A stretch of DNA of 64,000 nt, from NCBI RefSeq assembly GCF_000203815.1, contig NW_004457729.1, forward strand, positions 2,046,674 through 2,110,673, in the 5' to 3' direction. This document shows, one piece after another, positions 22,961-33,847 of the stretch. How positions within the stretch are numbered: the first letter of the stretch is position 1; the number at the start of each line of letters is the position of its first letter. The position numbers and the translations under genes were made by a program. The stretch comes from Cavenderia fasciculata (taxonomy: Eukaryota > Evosea > Eumycetozoa > Acytosteliales > Cavenderiaceae). The notes beneath the pieces are model-generated. The model worked only from the letters and a program-made list of their open reading frames with translations, did no database searches and had not been told where the DNA came from.

Positions 22961-23879
22961 TTAGTGAGATTTTGAAGTGGTTGTAGAGGTTTCATTGTCA
23001 TCTTTGACAAATTGTAGGAAAAATGGAGCTTGGCTCATGACTGGATGATTTACAATTATCTTTAAGTATTCTTGGAGACCGATTCTTCTCTTTTCAGTAT
23101 GGTCGTCAGATGAAAAGTAAATACCATTTTTCTTGGCTGGAAGACTTGGTGTATCATGTTCACCAAACATTCTAACAAATTGTGATTGAAGTAATACAAA
23201 TTGTTTGTATCTTCTTGAAATGTTATATTTCCTAGGGGGGAAAATTAAATATATTAATACAACTGAGGTTATTAATTAATTTTAGTTTACATACTTTTGA
23301 TCAACTTCAACTTCAATTAAATAGGCTGTATATGTTCTTGAGGAATTCTTTTCGGCTTCGACAACTTTTCTTGGTACTGTAATATCTTTGATGATGGTAG
23401 CAGGTGGTTTCTTGGCGGCTCCATTGGCAGTGGCCGATGATGTTGCTGGTGATGGTGTAGTAGATGTAGTAGTATTATGGTGGTTGTTTCCATTTAAAGA
23501 ATAAGTAGAAGCAATAGAAGTTCCTTTTAATTGATTCTCTAAAAATAGATTCTTTGTGGTTTCTGTTGCCAACTTTTCACTCAACACTCTATTGGCTTCT
23601 TCCAATCTAAATAATTCATCCTAAATGAATGGAAGGAAAGAAAGATAGAGAGAGACAATTAGTTATGTATTCCATTTTTTTGCATTATATATTACACACT
23701 CTTAGATTTATATTTGAAATCTTTGCCAATTCAGCCTTTAATTTAATATTTTCAGTCTCTAACAAGGCAACCTTTGACATTTCCGATGATAGTAACTTTT
23801 CAAAGGAGCTTCTTAATTCCTTTTCACCATCGATCGATGATGATGATGCAATTGATTCAGATGATGCTACTGTATTCAT
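22961..23879 (-). CDS. PX (phox) domain protein with N-terminal coiled coil
   Basis: Exons 23879-23700, 23620-23295 and 23231-22961 encode 258 residues. Residues 1-85 form a coiled coil (KLLSSEMSKVALLETENIKLKAELAKI...EEANRVLSEKL). A Thr/Ala/Ser linker and then a PX domain follow (about 140-250). The PX domain includes the basic RRYKQFVLLQSQF motif that binds PI3P, the LPAK Pro-rich loop, and RRIGLQEYLKIIVNHP. PX proteins are recruited to endosomal membranes by phosphoinositides. It is too short to carry a further sorting-nexin BAR domain. Last-exon acceptor CCCCCCTAG is unusually C-rich for this genome. Confidence 0.88.
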
Positions 23880-24844
23880 ATTATTTGTTTTCTTATCTAT
23901 TTACTATTATTATTATTATTATTATTGTACAAGTACTTTTTGAGCTGTGAATGATCTATATACTCTTTTTTGCTTGCTAGATATTCTAAAATGAATTGAA
24001 AAGTAGAGTGACGAGTAAAAAAACAAGGGTTGTTGTTATGCACTTAAGTGTGGTGTTGCGAAAACAATGTTTACCGAATGAATAAAGTAATTGAGCACAG
24101 AAAAAAACAACAAATGAATGAACAAGTATACAAATAAGTAAGAGGAGTCTTTGAGCAGAGAGAGTCTTTAGGGATATTCTATTGCAAAAAACGCGTCAAT
24201 TTTTATTTAAAAAAAAACAATTTAAACAGCCATCACCTTGTTATGGTCTTTGGGGTTGTTGAGGTGCAACCAGGCCAAAACAACTGATAAAAAAAATCCA
24301 CAGAAAATCTTTTTTTTTTTTCCTCAGTTTTTAAAAAAAGAGCAATGCAAGCGATAGTTCTTTTGTTTTTGTTTATTTTCTTTTCTTTTATTAGTTTAAA
24401 AGAATATTTGTACTTATGACTACGAACAAATATGAGGAGACTATTGCAATATCATGGTTGACATTAACAATTAATTGTCGCCAAGTACTATTCTCTCTAC
24501 CTCTCTTTGCTCGCTAATGTGGTCTTTACCTTTTTTGGTTTTGGTATTAATATATTGGTCACTCTGAAAGGAATATATGACCAAACTATAGTTGACACTA
24601 TTCATTCTTTGTTTTTCTCGGTGTACGATAGAGTAGAGTATCTCCTTTTTTGGGTGGCGTGGTGCGGTGAGATATATATCCAAATCTCAAAGATACCACC
24701 CGGTGTTTCTATATATTCGATATCAATTAATTAATGAATGCATATTTTCTATATAAACCGTGGTCAATCGATGGTTATTCATCATCAAACCAATCACATC
24801 AATCAAACAACCAACAACCTAAACTAAACTAAACTGCCTTCAAA
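23880..24844. promoter_or_regulatory. Divergent promoter region, PX gene / small secreted gene
   Basis: No gene seen. On the right side, TATAAA at 24752-24757 lies about 90 bp before the small secreted protein ATG. A G/T-rich block (GGGTGGCGTGGTGCGGTG, about 24652-24669) lies another 80 bp upstream and resembles the G-boxes bound by GBF in dictyostelid developmental promoters. Confidence 0.45.
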
Positions 24845-25258
24845 ATGTTCAAATCTTCAACCATTATTTTCACATTTGCCATTATTCTTTGTGCTGTATT
24901 TGCCAACGCTGCAAGTATGTCTACATATTGAAACCAATAAAAAAAAAAAACTTTAAATATTAATACTATCTTTCTTTTATTATTTTCTAAATTTAAAGTT
25001 ACAAGTGTAATCCAAGATGGAAAGAAATTAACTATTAATTATTCACCAATGACAATGATTTGGTTCGAGAATGAACTCTACAACAATGGATTGACTACTG
25101 ATATTGCACCATATTGTATTGCCAAGTATGGATGGTCTCCATTGGTTTGCAACTTGCCAACCGTCCCATCTTGTGATACTATCCGTCTCTATGGTGCCAC
25201 TGGTATTGGTGGTTCAAACATTGAAATGCAATATGCTTTTAATTGTACCGTCGTTGCT

Positions 25259-25261
<3 letters not shown>
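24845..25261 (+). CDS. Small secreted protein, 110 aa
   Basis: Two exons, 24845-24914 and 24999-25261. The signal peptide (MFKSSTIIFTFAIILCAVFANA) is followed by a mature part of about 88 residues with four Cys (PYCIAKYG, LVCNLPT, SCDTIRL, FNCTVVA), likely two disulfides, and a beta-rich pattern. No known domain is recognised. The intron falls right after the signal peptide, a layout common in dictyostelid secreted proteins. A TATA box and a G-rich upstream block suggest strong regulated expression. Confidence 0.8.

Positions 25262-25318
<57 letters not shown>
25262..25318. repeat. (TA)n microsatellite
   Basis: About 28 uninterrupted TA units start directly at the stop codon of the small secreted protein gene, so they lie in its 3' UTR. 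Confidence 0.95.
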
Positions 25319-25319
<1 letters not shown>

Positions 25320-25525
25320 ACTACAATGTATAAATATTAATCTTTGTTGAAGCTAGAAAGTAAATAAAAAATAATTAAATCATTCATTTCTTTCTCTCAA
25401 CAAAATTATCCTCTCGTCTTTGATCGGTTTTTTATTACTCTCTTCAACTCTCCAATAATAATAATAATAATTTATTCAACAAGGATCAAATATATTAATA
25501 TAGATTTATTATCATTGTTGATGAC

Positions 25526-25684
25526 ATGGGAGATTACTATCATTCACTACCTCCATACATAGAATACATCAACACTAAATGGCCGTTATTCCAAACTTTA
25601 CAACGATTGCTATTAATGCAAGTACTTGTCCCATTGGTTAAAAAAGAATATCAATTGATTTGTTTGGAAATCCCTTATTACTAG
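25526..25684 (+). other. Short open frame, 52 codons, possible gene fragment
   Basis: ATG to TAG with protein-like composition (MGDYYHSLPPYIEYIN...) in an otherwise gene-free stretch near a tRNA. No family recognised. It could be a decayed gene piece or chance. Confidence 0.2.
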
Positions 25685-25819
25685 ATCATATTATACCACT
25701 TGTATGCTTGGTAAAATATTAGAAAAAATTGGCAGGCAAAAAACTTTATTTTTGAATTGAAGGGTGAAAAGGAAATTTATCATAAAATTTGTGGTCAAGA
25801 ATGTCTAGAATAAATATTT

Positions 25820-25927
25820 ATCAATTAATTGTAGATTAGAGTGGTCACTAAATTTAGTTTGATTTCAAAATTGAAAAAAAGGGGGTATAAAAGCGCCAAA
25901 AAACATTTTTGGACATCAAATTAGCGC
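25820..25927 (+). promoter_or_regulatory. TATA-bearing upstream module of tRNA-Arg copy 2
   Basis: The sequence GGGGGTATAAAAGCGCCAA is followed by a spacer ending GACATCAAATTAGCGC directly before the tRNA. TATAAAA lies at 25886-25892, about 36 bp before the gene. The block, including TAGATTAGAGTGGT further out, matches the outermost upstream module of tRNA-Arg copy 1. A TATA box at this distance is a known Pol III aid in several eukaryotes. Confidence 0.65.
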
Positions 25928-26000
25928 GGATGTTTAGCTCAGTTGGAAGAGCGATTGGCTACGAACCAATAGGTCGCAGGTTCAACCCCTGCATCATTCA
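25928..26000 (+). tRNA. tRNA-Arg (anticodon ACG), copy 2
   Basis: Identical over 73 nt to copy 1 at 2307-2379 but on the opposite strand; same cloverleaf, anticodon ACG, no intron. It has a single upstream TATA module and, 22 bp past its 3' end, an insertion. Confidence 0.96.
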
Positions 26001-26029
26001 AATGCTTTTGTTTTATTTTTCTGCCTTTG

Positions 26030-26285
26030 AAAGGGGGAGCCCTGAGACTTTTTGAAGTGGCTAGAGCGAGTGAGCGATCTCTAACCCCTAGAATAATTGC
26101 ATGGCTGTCTCTACCCTGTAATGAGTGAAACGAATAATAAGTTGCTGTGCTCTTGCTTCTAGGTTGAGTGGTTTTGTTTATATAAATAACTCTTTGCCAC
26201 AAAGGTTATCTCATTTCATCATTAAACTAAACAAAATAAAATTTCTAGTGGTGATCCTGGACCCACCTTAGTAGTAAAAAAAAAA
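26030..26285 (+). mobile_element. Poly(A)-ended insertion in tRNA 3' flank (SINE-like or 5'-truncated LINE)
   Basis: A 256 bp segment ends in about 10 A and is bounded by a perfect 7-bp direct repeat GCCTTTG (26023-26029 and 26286-26292). The homologous flank of tRNA-Arg copy 1 runs straight from GCC to TTGCGGGTG without it, which gives an empty site. Near the 3' end GGTGGTGATCCTGGACCCACC can fold into a short hairpin. No coding frame or clear Pol III A/B boxes are seen. A poly(A) tail plus target-site duplication indicates target-primed reverse transcription. Dictyostelid TRE-type non-LTR elements are known to insert beside tRNA genes. The family cannot be named. Confidence 0.7.
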
Positions 26286-26875
26286 GCCTTTGCGGGTGAG
26301 CTTTTTTGTCATTGTTCTCCCATCCAACGATTCCAACTCATAAATGAACTAGGGAGCCCATTGGAAGGTCTTGAAAAGAATAAATTAACAATATTTTTGG
26401 TTCCAGTAGTAAGTCTGATCTCATTTATGACTTTTTCAATATCATATCACTATCAATTCAATTTAAAGCTTGGTTGGTTGGCTTAATTGTGTACTATTAT
26501 ATTTATCTTTTGGTAAAAGGTATTTAGCGGAAGGAATGAGAAGGATTCATTTGTCAAAGAGGGACTTATTGGTTGATCTTGAAGATCAATATCGATATAT
26601 CGAGAGTTGTGGTTGATCAACCAAGATACTTTTCTTCAGCGAAAAATATTTTTTGAAAATTAATTAATCACTTTTTTGTTTTTTTTATTTTCTCTCAGCT
26701 CCTAATCCTCACCCATCATGATCATATGGTGATTAATATTCTTTCAACTTCAAGCCTTATTGCTTAAACAAATAATAATAACAATAATATAGTTAACTAG
26801 CCCCTAATACCTAGTAACCACTAAACATCAACTCTTCTTTTAATATTTAAAATCTACTACTATCTTTAAACAAAA
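26286..26875. other. Intergenic, tRNA 3'-flank element and promoter of the CudA-like gene
   Basis: The first 40 bp are the conserved tRNA downstream element displaced by the insertion. The rest is AT-rich promoter and leader. No gene seen. Confidence 0.55.
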
Positions 26876-28528
26876 ATGGATGCTCAACTACAATTACAAC
26901 AACAACAATTACAACAACAACAACAACAACAACTGTACTTTCAAAATGTTTATACACATACACCAATCACCAACAATCAAACACCAATCTATGGATCATT
27001 CCAAAAGCTAAACCAGAGTCAACTTGTACTAAAAAACACTGGTCTCCTCTGTCATCAGTACCCATCATCATCATTATCATCGATTCAGTCAATTCAGTCG
27101 ATTCAACCAAGCCAACAAGACCAAGAATTATTTGATCTTTTACTCAAACAATCAGCTCTTGTTCAATTTGACCAACCAATAATGGACTGTACTGCTAGCT
27201 TTTTGTCCTCTGAAACCACATTCGACATGTCACCGTCATCGGCAGACTCTTCTCCATCCTTTTACTCGTCACCAACCTGTTCTACTGCCTCTTCCTCGCC
27301 ATTGATGATGACAACCCCATCAAACTTTATGCCTGAAAGCATTGGTATGCCATCGTCACCTTTGACCGTCTCTCAACAATCCATCTTTCCATTTGTTGAT
27401 CTATACAACCACCAACAACAACAACAACAAGATACCACCACAGTCTTTGTAAACATGTTACCAGAGACTACGACCCCTCCAGCTCAACAAATGTCACAAC
27501 TATTACCATCACAACCCTTACCATCACAAATGTTACCATCGCAACTGTTGCCATCACCAAAGTCACCTCAATCTGACTATTCTGAAATGAGTGATACAGA
27601 TTCTGACAATTCAGACCTTGTTCCGGGATCGGCTAGACCCAGTCATATGAGCTCGGTACCAAAAAAAGTCATTACACCAAAACAACAACAAGTCCGTAAT
27701 CAACAACGTCCCAAGAAATCAAAAAAGGGTGCTATTGTCCAATCGTCGTCGTTGTCGTCGTCGTCGCTGTCGTTGGGAGAAGGAATGACCATGACTATGA
27801 CAACAAGTGCCAATGTAGCCGTTGAGAATGGAAATATGAATCCATGGACATTCCAGATGCAGGGTACTCTATACCGTGACGACGAGACACTCATCAAACG
27901 CCAACACATCATTGTGATTGCATCGTGTGACCACGAGTCGAGCGAGACCTACAACATTGAAAACCAAACCTCCAATGTTGACGATGACGGTATTGCTTGC
28001 ATCAAGGGTATCAAGGTGACCAAGGCACTGCGTAGTCGTAGCCGTGCCACTCAAGGTACTGCCAATGTCCAAAAGTTCAAGTTGCACTTTGTAGCCTATG
28101 ACAAAAAGGGCAGCTTCCTCGTCCCCATCCCCAACTGCCACATTGTATCCGAAGATATCACCTACTTGGCCAACACCAAGAACATGTTGCCACCCGACAT
28201 TACTCAAGTCGAAAAGATCACTGCCGACAAGCTACCAAGCAACTTTGTCACTCAAGATGCCGACACTTATATCTTTTACTGTAACCGTATCAAATGGGGA
28301 AAGTCAAACAACTTTTCAATTGCTTTCCAAGATCCCAGAACACAAGAGATCGTTAGCTATGTAACAGAGTCTGATAGCACTCGTCTCACCCCAACTCTAA
28401 AGAAAAAGGTTTCTGGTTTCCTTTCAGTTCCAATTGAATATAGAAATTATAATTTGGTTGCTGGTTTTTATTCTAAAAAGGATAAAACTACTATTTGGAG
28501 TAATAGTTTTTTTAGTCTTGAAAAATAA
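26876..28528 (+). CDS. Putative transcription regulator, CudA-like
   Basis: A single exon of 550 residues. The N-terminal half is low-complexity: poly-Gln, Ser/Thr/Pro, and four repeats of the type LPSQ.LPSQ.LPSP at about 205-225. A short basic stretch QRPKKSKKGA (about residue 280) could be a nuclear signal. The C-terminal 230 residues are a compact, conserved-looking domain (NPWTFQMQGTLYRDDETLIKRQHIIVIASCD ... GTANVQKFKLHFVAYDKKG ... FLSVPIEYRNYNLVAGFYSKKDKTTIW). The layout (long Gln/Ser N-terminus, one C-terminal globular domain, single exon) resembles the CudA/SpaA group of dictyostelid DNA-binding proteins. That assignment is from memory and could be wrong; another amoebozoan DNA-binding family is the alternative. 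Confidence 0.6.
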   Translation: MDAQLQLQQQQLQQQQQQQLYFQNVYTHTPITNNQTPIYGSFQKLNQSQLVLKNTGLLCHQYPSSSLSSIQSIQSIQPSQQDQELFDLLLKQSALVQFDQPIMDCTASFLSSETTFDMSPSSADSSPSFYSSPTCSTASSSPLMMTTPSNFMPESIGMPSSPLTVSQQSIFPFVDLYNHQQQQQQDTTTVFVNMLPETTTPPAQQMSQLLPSQPLPSQMLPSQLLPSPKSPQSDYSEMSDTDSDNSDLVPGSARPSHMSSVPKKVITPKQQQVRNQQRPKKSKKGAIVQSSSLSSSSLSLGEGMTMTMTTSANVAVENGNMNPWTFQMQGTLYRDDETLIKRQHIIVIASCDHESSETYNIENQTSNVDDDGIACIKGIKVTKALRSRSRATQGTANVQKFKLHFVAYDKKGSFLVPIPNCHIVSEDITYLANTKNMLPPDITQVEKITADKLPSNFVTQDADTYIFYCNRIKWGKSNNFSIAFQDPRTQEIVSYVTESDSTRLTPTLKKKVSGFLSVPIEYRNYNLVAGFYSKKDKTTIWSNSFFSLEK

Positions 28529-28633
28529 TAAAATAATAAAATATATAAAGATTTATTTTTTATAGATAAATAGACAAATAATACAATTACATTTTAAACT
28601 ATAATATATATATTTAGTTTAGTACTATAGAGT

Positions 28634-29111
28634 TTAATATCCTTTTGATTTTGAAGTAAAGGCAATATCAGCAATATTAAAAATTGCTGGTTTTGTTCCT
28701 TTATTAATATATCTAAATAAATTAAAAAAAAAAGAGTTAATATATTTTTTATCTTTCTTTCTTTTGTTTGTTTTTTTTTTTAAATATTTACCCAAAAGAA
28801 TGAGATTCTCTAACTTTGATACCATAATCACCAACAGCACTTGGAAGAGAATAGACATTATCATATTGATGATCAAGTTCCCAAATATCTTGATCACGAC
28901 GAAGACCAAGTGAGTTCTTTTCGGCCACAAGTGTAGCCCCGTAGATTGTTTGATCACAATTATTTTTTAAAACAACATCCCAAACAGTGTAGGTTCCTTG
29001 GTCATCTGTCCATGAATTTTTGGCAGTTTGCGATACAGATAAAATGTTTTGGCCAAATGCAATAGCATTGAATGAAATAATAATAAATAAAATTGATAAT
29101 AATAATCTCAT
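28634..29111 (-). CDS. Secreted CBM49-type carbohydrate-binding protein
   Basis: Two exons (29111-28792, 28712-28634) give 132 residues. A signal peptide (MRLLLSILFIIISFNAIAFG) precedes one domain with the CBM49 pattern: SVSQTAKNSWTDDQGTYTVWDVVLKNNCDQTI, then DIWEL, YSLPS and a C-terminal SFGYI. CBM49 modules bind crystalline cellulose and are abundant among dictyostelid stalk, cyst and spore coat proteins. The protein is a single free module without a catalytic domain, so a structural cellulose-binding role is most likely. Confidence 0.83.
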
Positions 29112-30080
29112 TTTTTTAAAAATGATTAAATAAATAAATAAATATAATTGTAAATTAATTAATTTTGGTAATGAATATTAAAAATCAATTCGTTAATTTG
29201 TTTATTTATATGTTTCCAAAATGACAATGTGATATTCATGGTGATTCTTTAGAGAGTGAAAAAAGTATATTAAATACCCACTCTAATAGTAAAAGTAGTA
29301 GGGGTCGGGGGGGGGGGGGATATTTATTGTGCTATTAGTTTAAAATCCTCTTATCACACCATATGATATGTTGGGATCAGATAAGATTGGAATGGAATTT
29401 AATCATTCTCTAATTAAAGGAAGGTTTGTATTCTTCCTACTCTTAATATTTTGTCATGACTTTTTGTTTAATGTTGTTGGTAACCGACCACCCCATCCGA
29501 TCCAAAGTATTTTTTATATATGCTCTCTTGTATGACCATATATAGACAAAATAATATGCCGGCAAAAATTTGTTTAATAAACAATCATTTTTCTTTTAAT
29601 TTTTTCCAATACCAGTCAACTGTACAGTCCGTTGTTCTTTCTTTGTAAATATTTTTCATGTATAATACGACAATTTTACATCTACTATATCTTTAATCTA
29701 TTGGAGAAAATTATAAACGTAAAAAAAAGATGATATACATGTTAACGACAGTGGGGGAATTAGTAAATGGAATTAAGTGTTAAATTTAAAAAAAAATCCA
29801 ATTCTACCTATCTATCTGATTGTATTATATACTAGTATGATCAAAATTAATATTCAAATTGTCAATTTGATTGGGTAACGTTTTAACTCACCAAATTTGA
29901 AAGAATACAAATATTAATCTATCTATTGTTCAAAAATGGAGCTCCCTTTTAATTTTTTATAGTATATAGGGATCTTTTCAAACCAAAAAAGGAAAAAAGA
30001 AGGATCCAATAATTATTTCATTATTTGATTTGATTCATTTTAATTTATTAATATTTCTTTCTTTTTTTTTTTTCTTTTTT
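29112..30080. promoter_or_regulatory. Promoter side of the CBM49 gene, with a G-run
   Basis: No gene in 969 bp. About 190 bp upstream of the CBM49 start lies GGGGTC followed by a run of 13 G (about 29302-29320), a candidate GBF-type G-box. Otherwise AT-rich. Confidence 0.45.
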
Positions 30081-31331
30081 TTATGTCCTACGATCAATTA
30101 ATCTAATGATATCTTGAAGGACTGATTTCTTTGTAGATTTCATATCAGGAGAAGTACTTGTATTATAATCGATACCATCAACATTGATTGGAGCATTGTC
30201 ATCATAAATTCCAAATACCAAGTCGATATGTCCAACATTTGGATAACGATTGAATATATATCTATATGGACTGTCTTTTCTAGTGTTATTACTTTTGAAT
30301 CGCGTTGAAATTATATATTCAAATTTCTCGGCAGAGCTTATTGGGACCGTCTTATCAAGTTCGCCATGCAACAAGAAAATATTACAAGGTAGTGTCAATG
30401 ATTTTTCTTCGTGTAACTCTAGTAAATGACATGGTGAATATTGTTTAAATTTTGATGGTCCTTTACATGCTGGTCTCATTGGTGATACATGTTCAAGTCC
30501 TAAAATAAAAAAAAGAAAAGAAAAAAGTTAGATATCTATCTCTTTTTTTTCTTTGTCTATTTATGTCTCTTTCTATTTACCTCTTTTACTTTCATGAATA
30601 AAATGATCAGAAATATCATAAACACCACCCATACCAATAAATGATCGAATAGATGGGGCAGATGGTACGGCAGTGGAAGATGGATGTTCGATGAGACGTG
30701 TACAAACGTATAGGGCAGTGATATGAGCACCAGCACTATGACCTGCCAAATGAATATTGTCTGGTGTTCCTCCATACTCGTGTACATGATTCTTTACATG
30801 GACTAGTAGTTGTTCAACATCATCTACCATCTCTGTGACTGTTCCTTTTGGATAGAGGGTATAGTTACACACTACTACAATGATACCTCTATCTGACAAT
30901 TGTTTTCCAAGTAGAATATATTGAATCTTGTCTCCATATCCCCAAGATCCACCATGTACAAACACCAAACATGGTCTAATCTTTGTTGTCACCGATGTCT
31001 CACTCTTTTTTGGTAGATAGACATCACAAACATTTCTAGGTCGTTTAGCAGAGTATTTGATATCTTTAATGATACGATTTGATTTTGTACCAACAAAAAA
31101 GTAATACAATATTGATCTAATTGCAATTGACCAACATTCTAAATAAAATAATATATTTCTAAAAAAGTATATAAGAAAAAGAGATTGATAAATCTTTGTA
31201 TTTATATATATTTGTTACCCAATTACAAGTTTAGTAGTGATAAAGAACTTTTGAATTTTAGATTTAGCTACTTGTTTATATTTAACAAGTAACTCTTTAT
31301 CCATTACATCATGATCAGAAACTAATGACAT
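30081..31331 (-). CDS. Alpha/beta hydrolase (carboxylesterase / prenylcysteine methylesterase-like)
   Basis: Exons 31331-31219, 31158-30581 and 30499-30081 give 369 residues. Near the N-terminus is a hydrophobic segment (NILFYLECWSIAIRSILYYFFV, about 39-60), a probable membrane anchor. The hydrolase core has the oxyanion HGGSWG at about 106, nucleophile Ser179 in AGHSAGAH, an acid residue in HGELDKTVP, and the terminal His in NVGHIDLVFG. The set matches the HSL/ICME-like carboxylesterases that hydrolyse small esters at the ER. The acceptor of intron 1 was chosen to keep the frame; a closer AG would break it. Confidence 0.85.
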
Positions 31332-31579
31332 TCTTAGATATAAATATAAAGAAAGAAGAAAAGAAGAAAAGAATAAGAAGAAGAAGTTTATTGTCTTCCT
31401 TTGTAATATTACTACTCTTTTTTGTGTAAACAACAACAACAATGAACATACAAACAAACAAAATTTTGGTTGAAAAAATCAGATTTATAATTTTGTTGGG
31501 ATATTTATTTATTTCTTTTATTTTTACTCTGTTACTTATAATATATTTCTGGTTTGCTTGTTTTTATAATTTGATATTT

Positions 31580-33847
31580 TTAATGATCATAACCAATAAA
31601 TTGACTAACAATGGCATCAATTAGATCATAGTAACTTGCCAAATGAGTTGTTGTCTTTGATTTAATATTTTCGCAAATTGGTGGGAAATCAGTCTAAATA
31701 GAAAAAAAAAAAGAAAAAAGAAATGATTAATAAACCATACCTATTGATTAAACTCTTCTTATTCTTCTTCTTTTTTCTTTTTCTTTTTCTTACCTTTAAA
31801 TCAAAAATATTATTTATAAGTAAAAATATTAAAAAGTGGAAATCTGAAAAGAAATATAATTTTGACTGATCTTGATTATCGATTTTGTAAGATACAAGAT
31901 CAGAGTTACTAGTTTCTGGAATTCTATTATTAACAGGAAAGGTTGTATGTAAAAATGGTTTATCTTCTCTTGCTTTAACAGGTACCTAAAGTAAAAAAAT
32001 AAAAATAAATATTAGTACTCTTTTTTTTCTTTTTACTCTTTTTTTTTTTTCTTTTTTATTACATTTGCAATAAAGAAATTGATATCAGCCAAATTAGTTT
32101 CAGAACCTTCTACAAATACAGGTGACTTTAATTTACATTTGGTAGGATCTTCTTGATTTGCTAAAAATTCTCCAGTCTTTTCAAGTTTTAATGCTTGATC
32201 TGAAACTTGGAAAGCTTCCAAATTACTTTTACCTTCACTATTTACTAAAATATTAGAAAAAAAAGGTTAATATAAATTATAATTTCTATTTCTATTTCTT
32301 TTTTTACTTACTTGTTAAAATTAAAGTTACAAAAGATTTACCATACTTGTTTTGGAAAGAAGCAGCTTGAATGATATCAGTTGAAGACATGATATATTTT
32401 CTAGAGGGATGGGAAAAGATCCAACCAACACGAGTGAGACCAAGCATGGAAGCCATTGATTCGACCTTGTCGATAAACTTGTCTTCCAACAAGGTAAAGT
32501 TGGTCTTGTTTCCCTTTTGAGGTGGTTCATAGATGCATTCAACCACGACACTACCATCGTCGAGATAGTTGCCATAGAGGAATCCACATCGTTGTTCTTC
32601 AAACTTTTTGTTGCTAATATATTGTTGGAAAACATTTGCCGACTCAAAGTTGATGGCAACACCTGGAGCATGAGCAATATCCTGTGCCTTTAACTTCATC
32701 TTTAATCCCTCTCTCCATTCTATACAATCGATACATGATCCATTTGGTCCATGATTCTTACATCTTCTCTTTGGTGGTTCAGTTGCATTTGGATCATCCT
32801 TTGGTAAACAATTTGTACATTTTGCATTTGGTCCATGTAAACATCTTAATTTCTAAATAAAAAAAAATAAAAAAAAGTTAGAGTTATAAATATATATATA
32901 TATATTATTTTGATGTTACATACAGATTCTTCTTTTGTTCTATTTGCAAATGTTGATTTTGATGTTTCATTATTATTGTTATTATTATTGTTTGGATCAA
33001 TTTTTGGTGAAGAAGTACCAGGAGTTGAAGATGGTGAAGAGTTTGTAGAGGTTTCATCCTTTTTACCCATACAATTGACACAAACTGCTTGAGGTCCATG
33101 ATTACATTTATGGGCTACAGTCTTTCCAACACGAAGACAGTTACTACATTTCGATCCCTTTGGATGGTTACACAGCCATTTTAATTTCTTTCCAGAAAAC
33201 TTCTTGTCTTGACAGTTGACACAGGTTGCATTCTCTGGGTGAACACATTTCTGTTCTCCTTTTGCATCTGAACAAAATACACAACGATCAGTTGCCGCAT
33301 GTTTACACGATGATGTTAATGGTCCTTTATTCTCTTCTTCCTCTTCTTTTTTAGCTTCTTCTTGTTTTCTTCTAGTCTCTGTTGGTGATTCTCCTGCCAA
33401 TAAATAAATTAAATCTCCAGTTCTAAAAGGTAAATGTTAATAATGAATAAAGATGTGTCTTTTTTTTAAATGAATATATTTATATATATATATATATATA
33501 TAGCATACCTAATTCCTGCATTTTGTAATGATGATTCAATCTTGAATGGTTGACCTCTTGGTGATGATGCTAAAAATGCTCCTTCTATATTTACATTTAA
33601 TGCTTTTAACTAAATGAAATGTTTGTTTTTGTTATAGTTAAGGTTTGTTTAGTATTATTATTCTTTTCAATATATATAAATCTACAAACCTTTGATAATA
33701 CATCCTTGATGATTGATGTATCATTGAGGTCTAATTTACTTGTTCCTGATGGAGTTCTAACTGCAATGATCTATCGATAGATAGACAAGTACAAATCAAT
33801 TGATTAATATTCATAATATTCTTATACTTTTTAATGATATTTACCAT
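31580..33847 (-). CDS. nploc4: NPL4, p97/CDC48 cofactor
   Basis: Eight exons: 33847-33845, 33770-33690, 33609-33509, 33422-32924, 32852-32312, 32244-32063, 31985-31794 and 31693-31580, giving 570 residues. The first exon is only the ATG. A UBX-like ubiquitin fold (MIIAVRTPSGTSKLDLND) is followed by an acidic linker and a Cys/His-rich central region. That region contains repeated C..H....C..C units (about 80-185), far more than the single zinc finger usually seen, and ends in CKNHGPNGSCIDCIEW. The inactive MPN domain (VFQQYISNKKFEEQRCGFLYGNY, IYEPPQ, GWIFSHPSR) and NPL4 C-terminal domain follow. With UFD1 it recruits ubiquitinated clients to p97. Confidence 0.93.

Noticed and set aside
24507-24734. 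75-codon plus-strand open frame in the promoter of the small secreted gene
   Set aside because: Overlaps the G-rich promoter block and TATA region; hydrophobic composition expected of AT-rich DNA.
25939-26202. 87-codon minus frame running through tRNA-Arg copy 2 and the insertion
   Set aside because: It translates the tRNA in antisense; not a gene.
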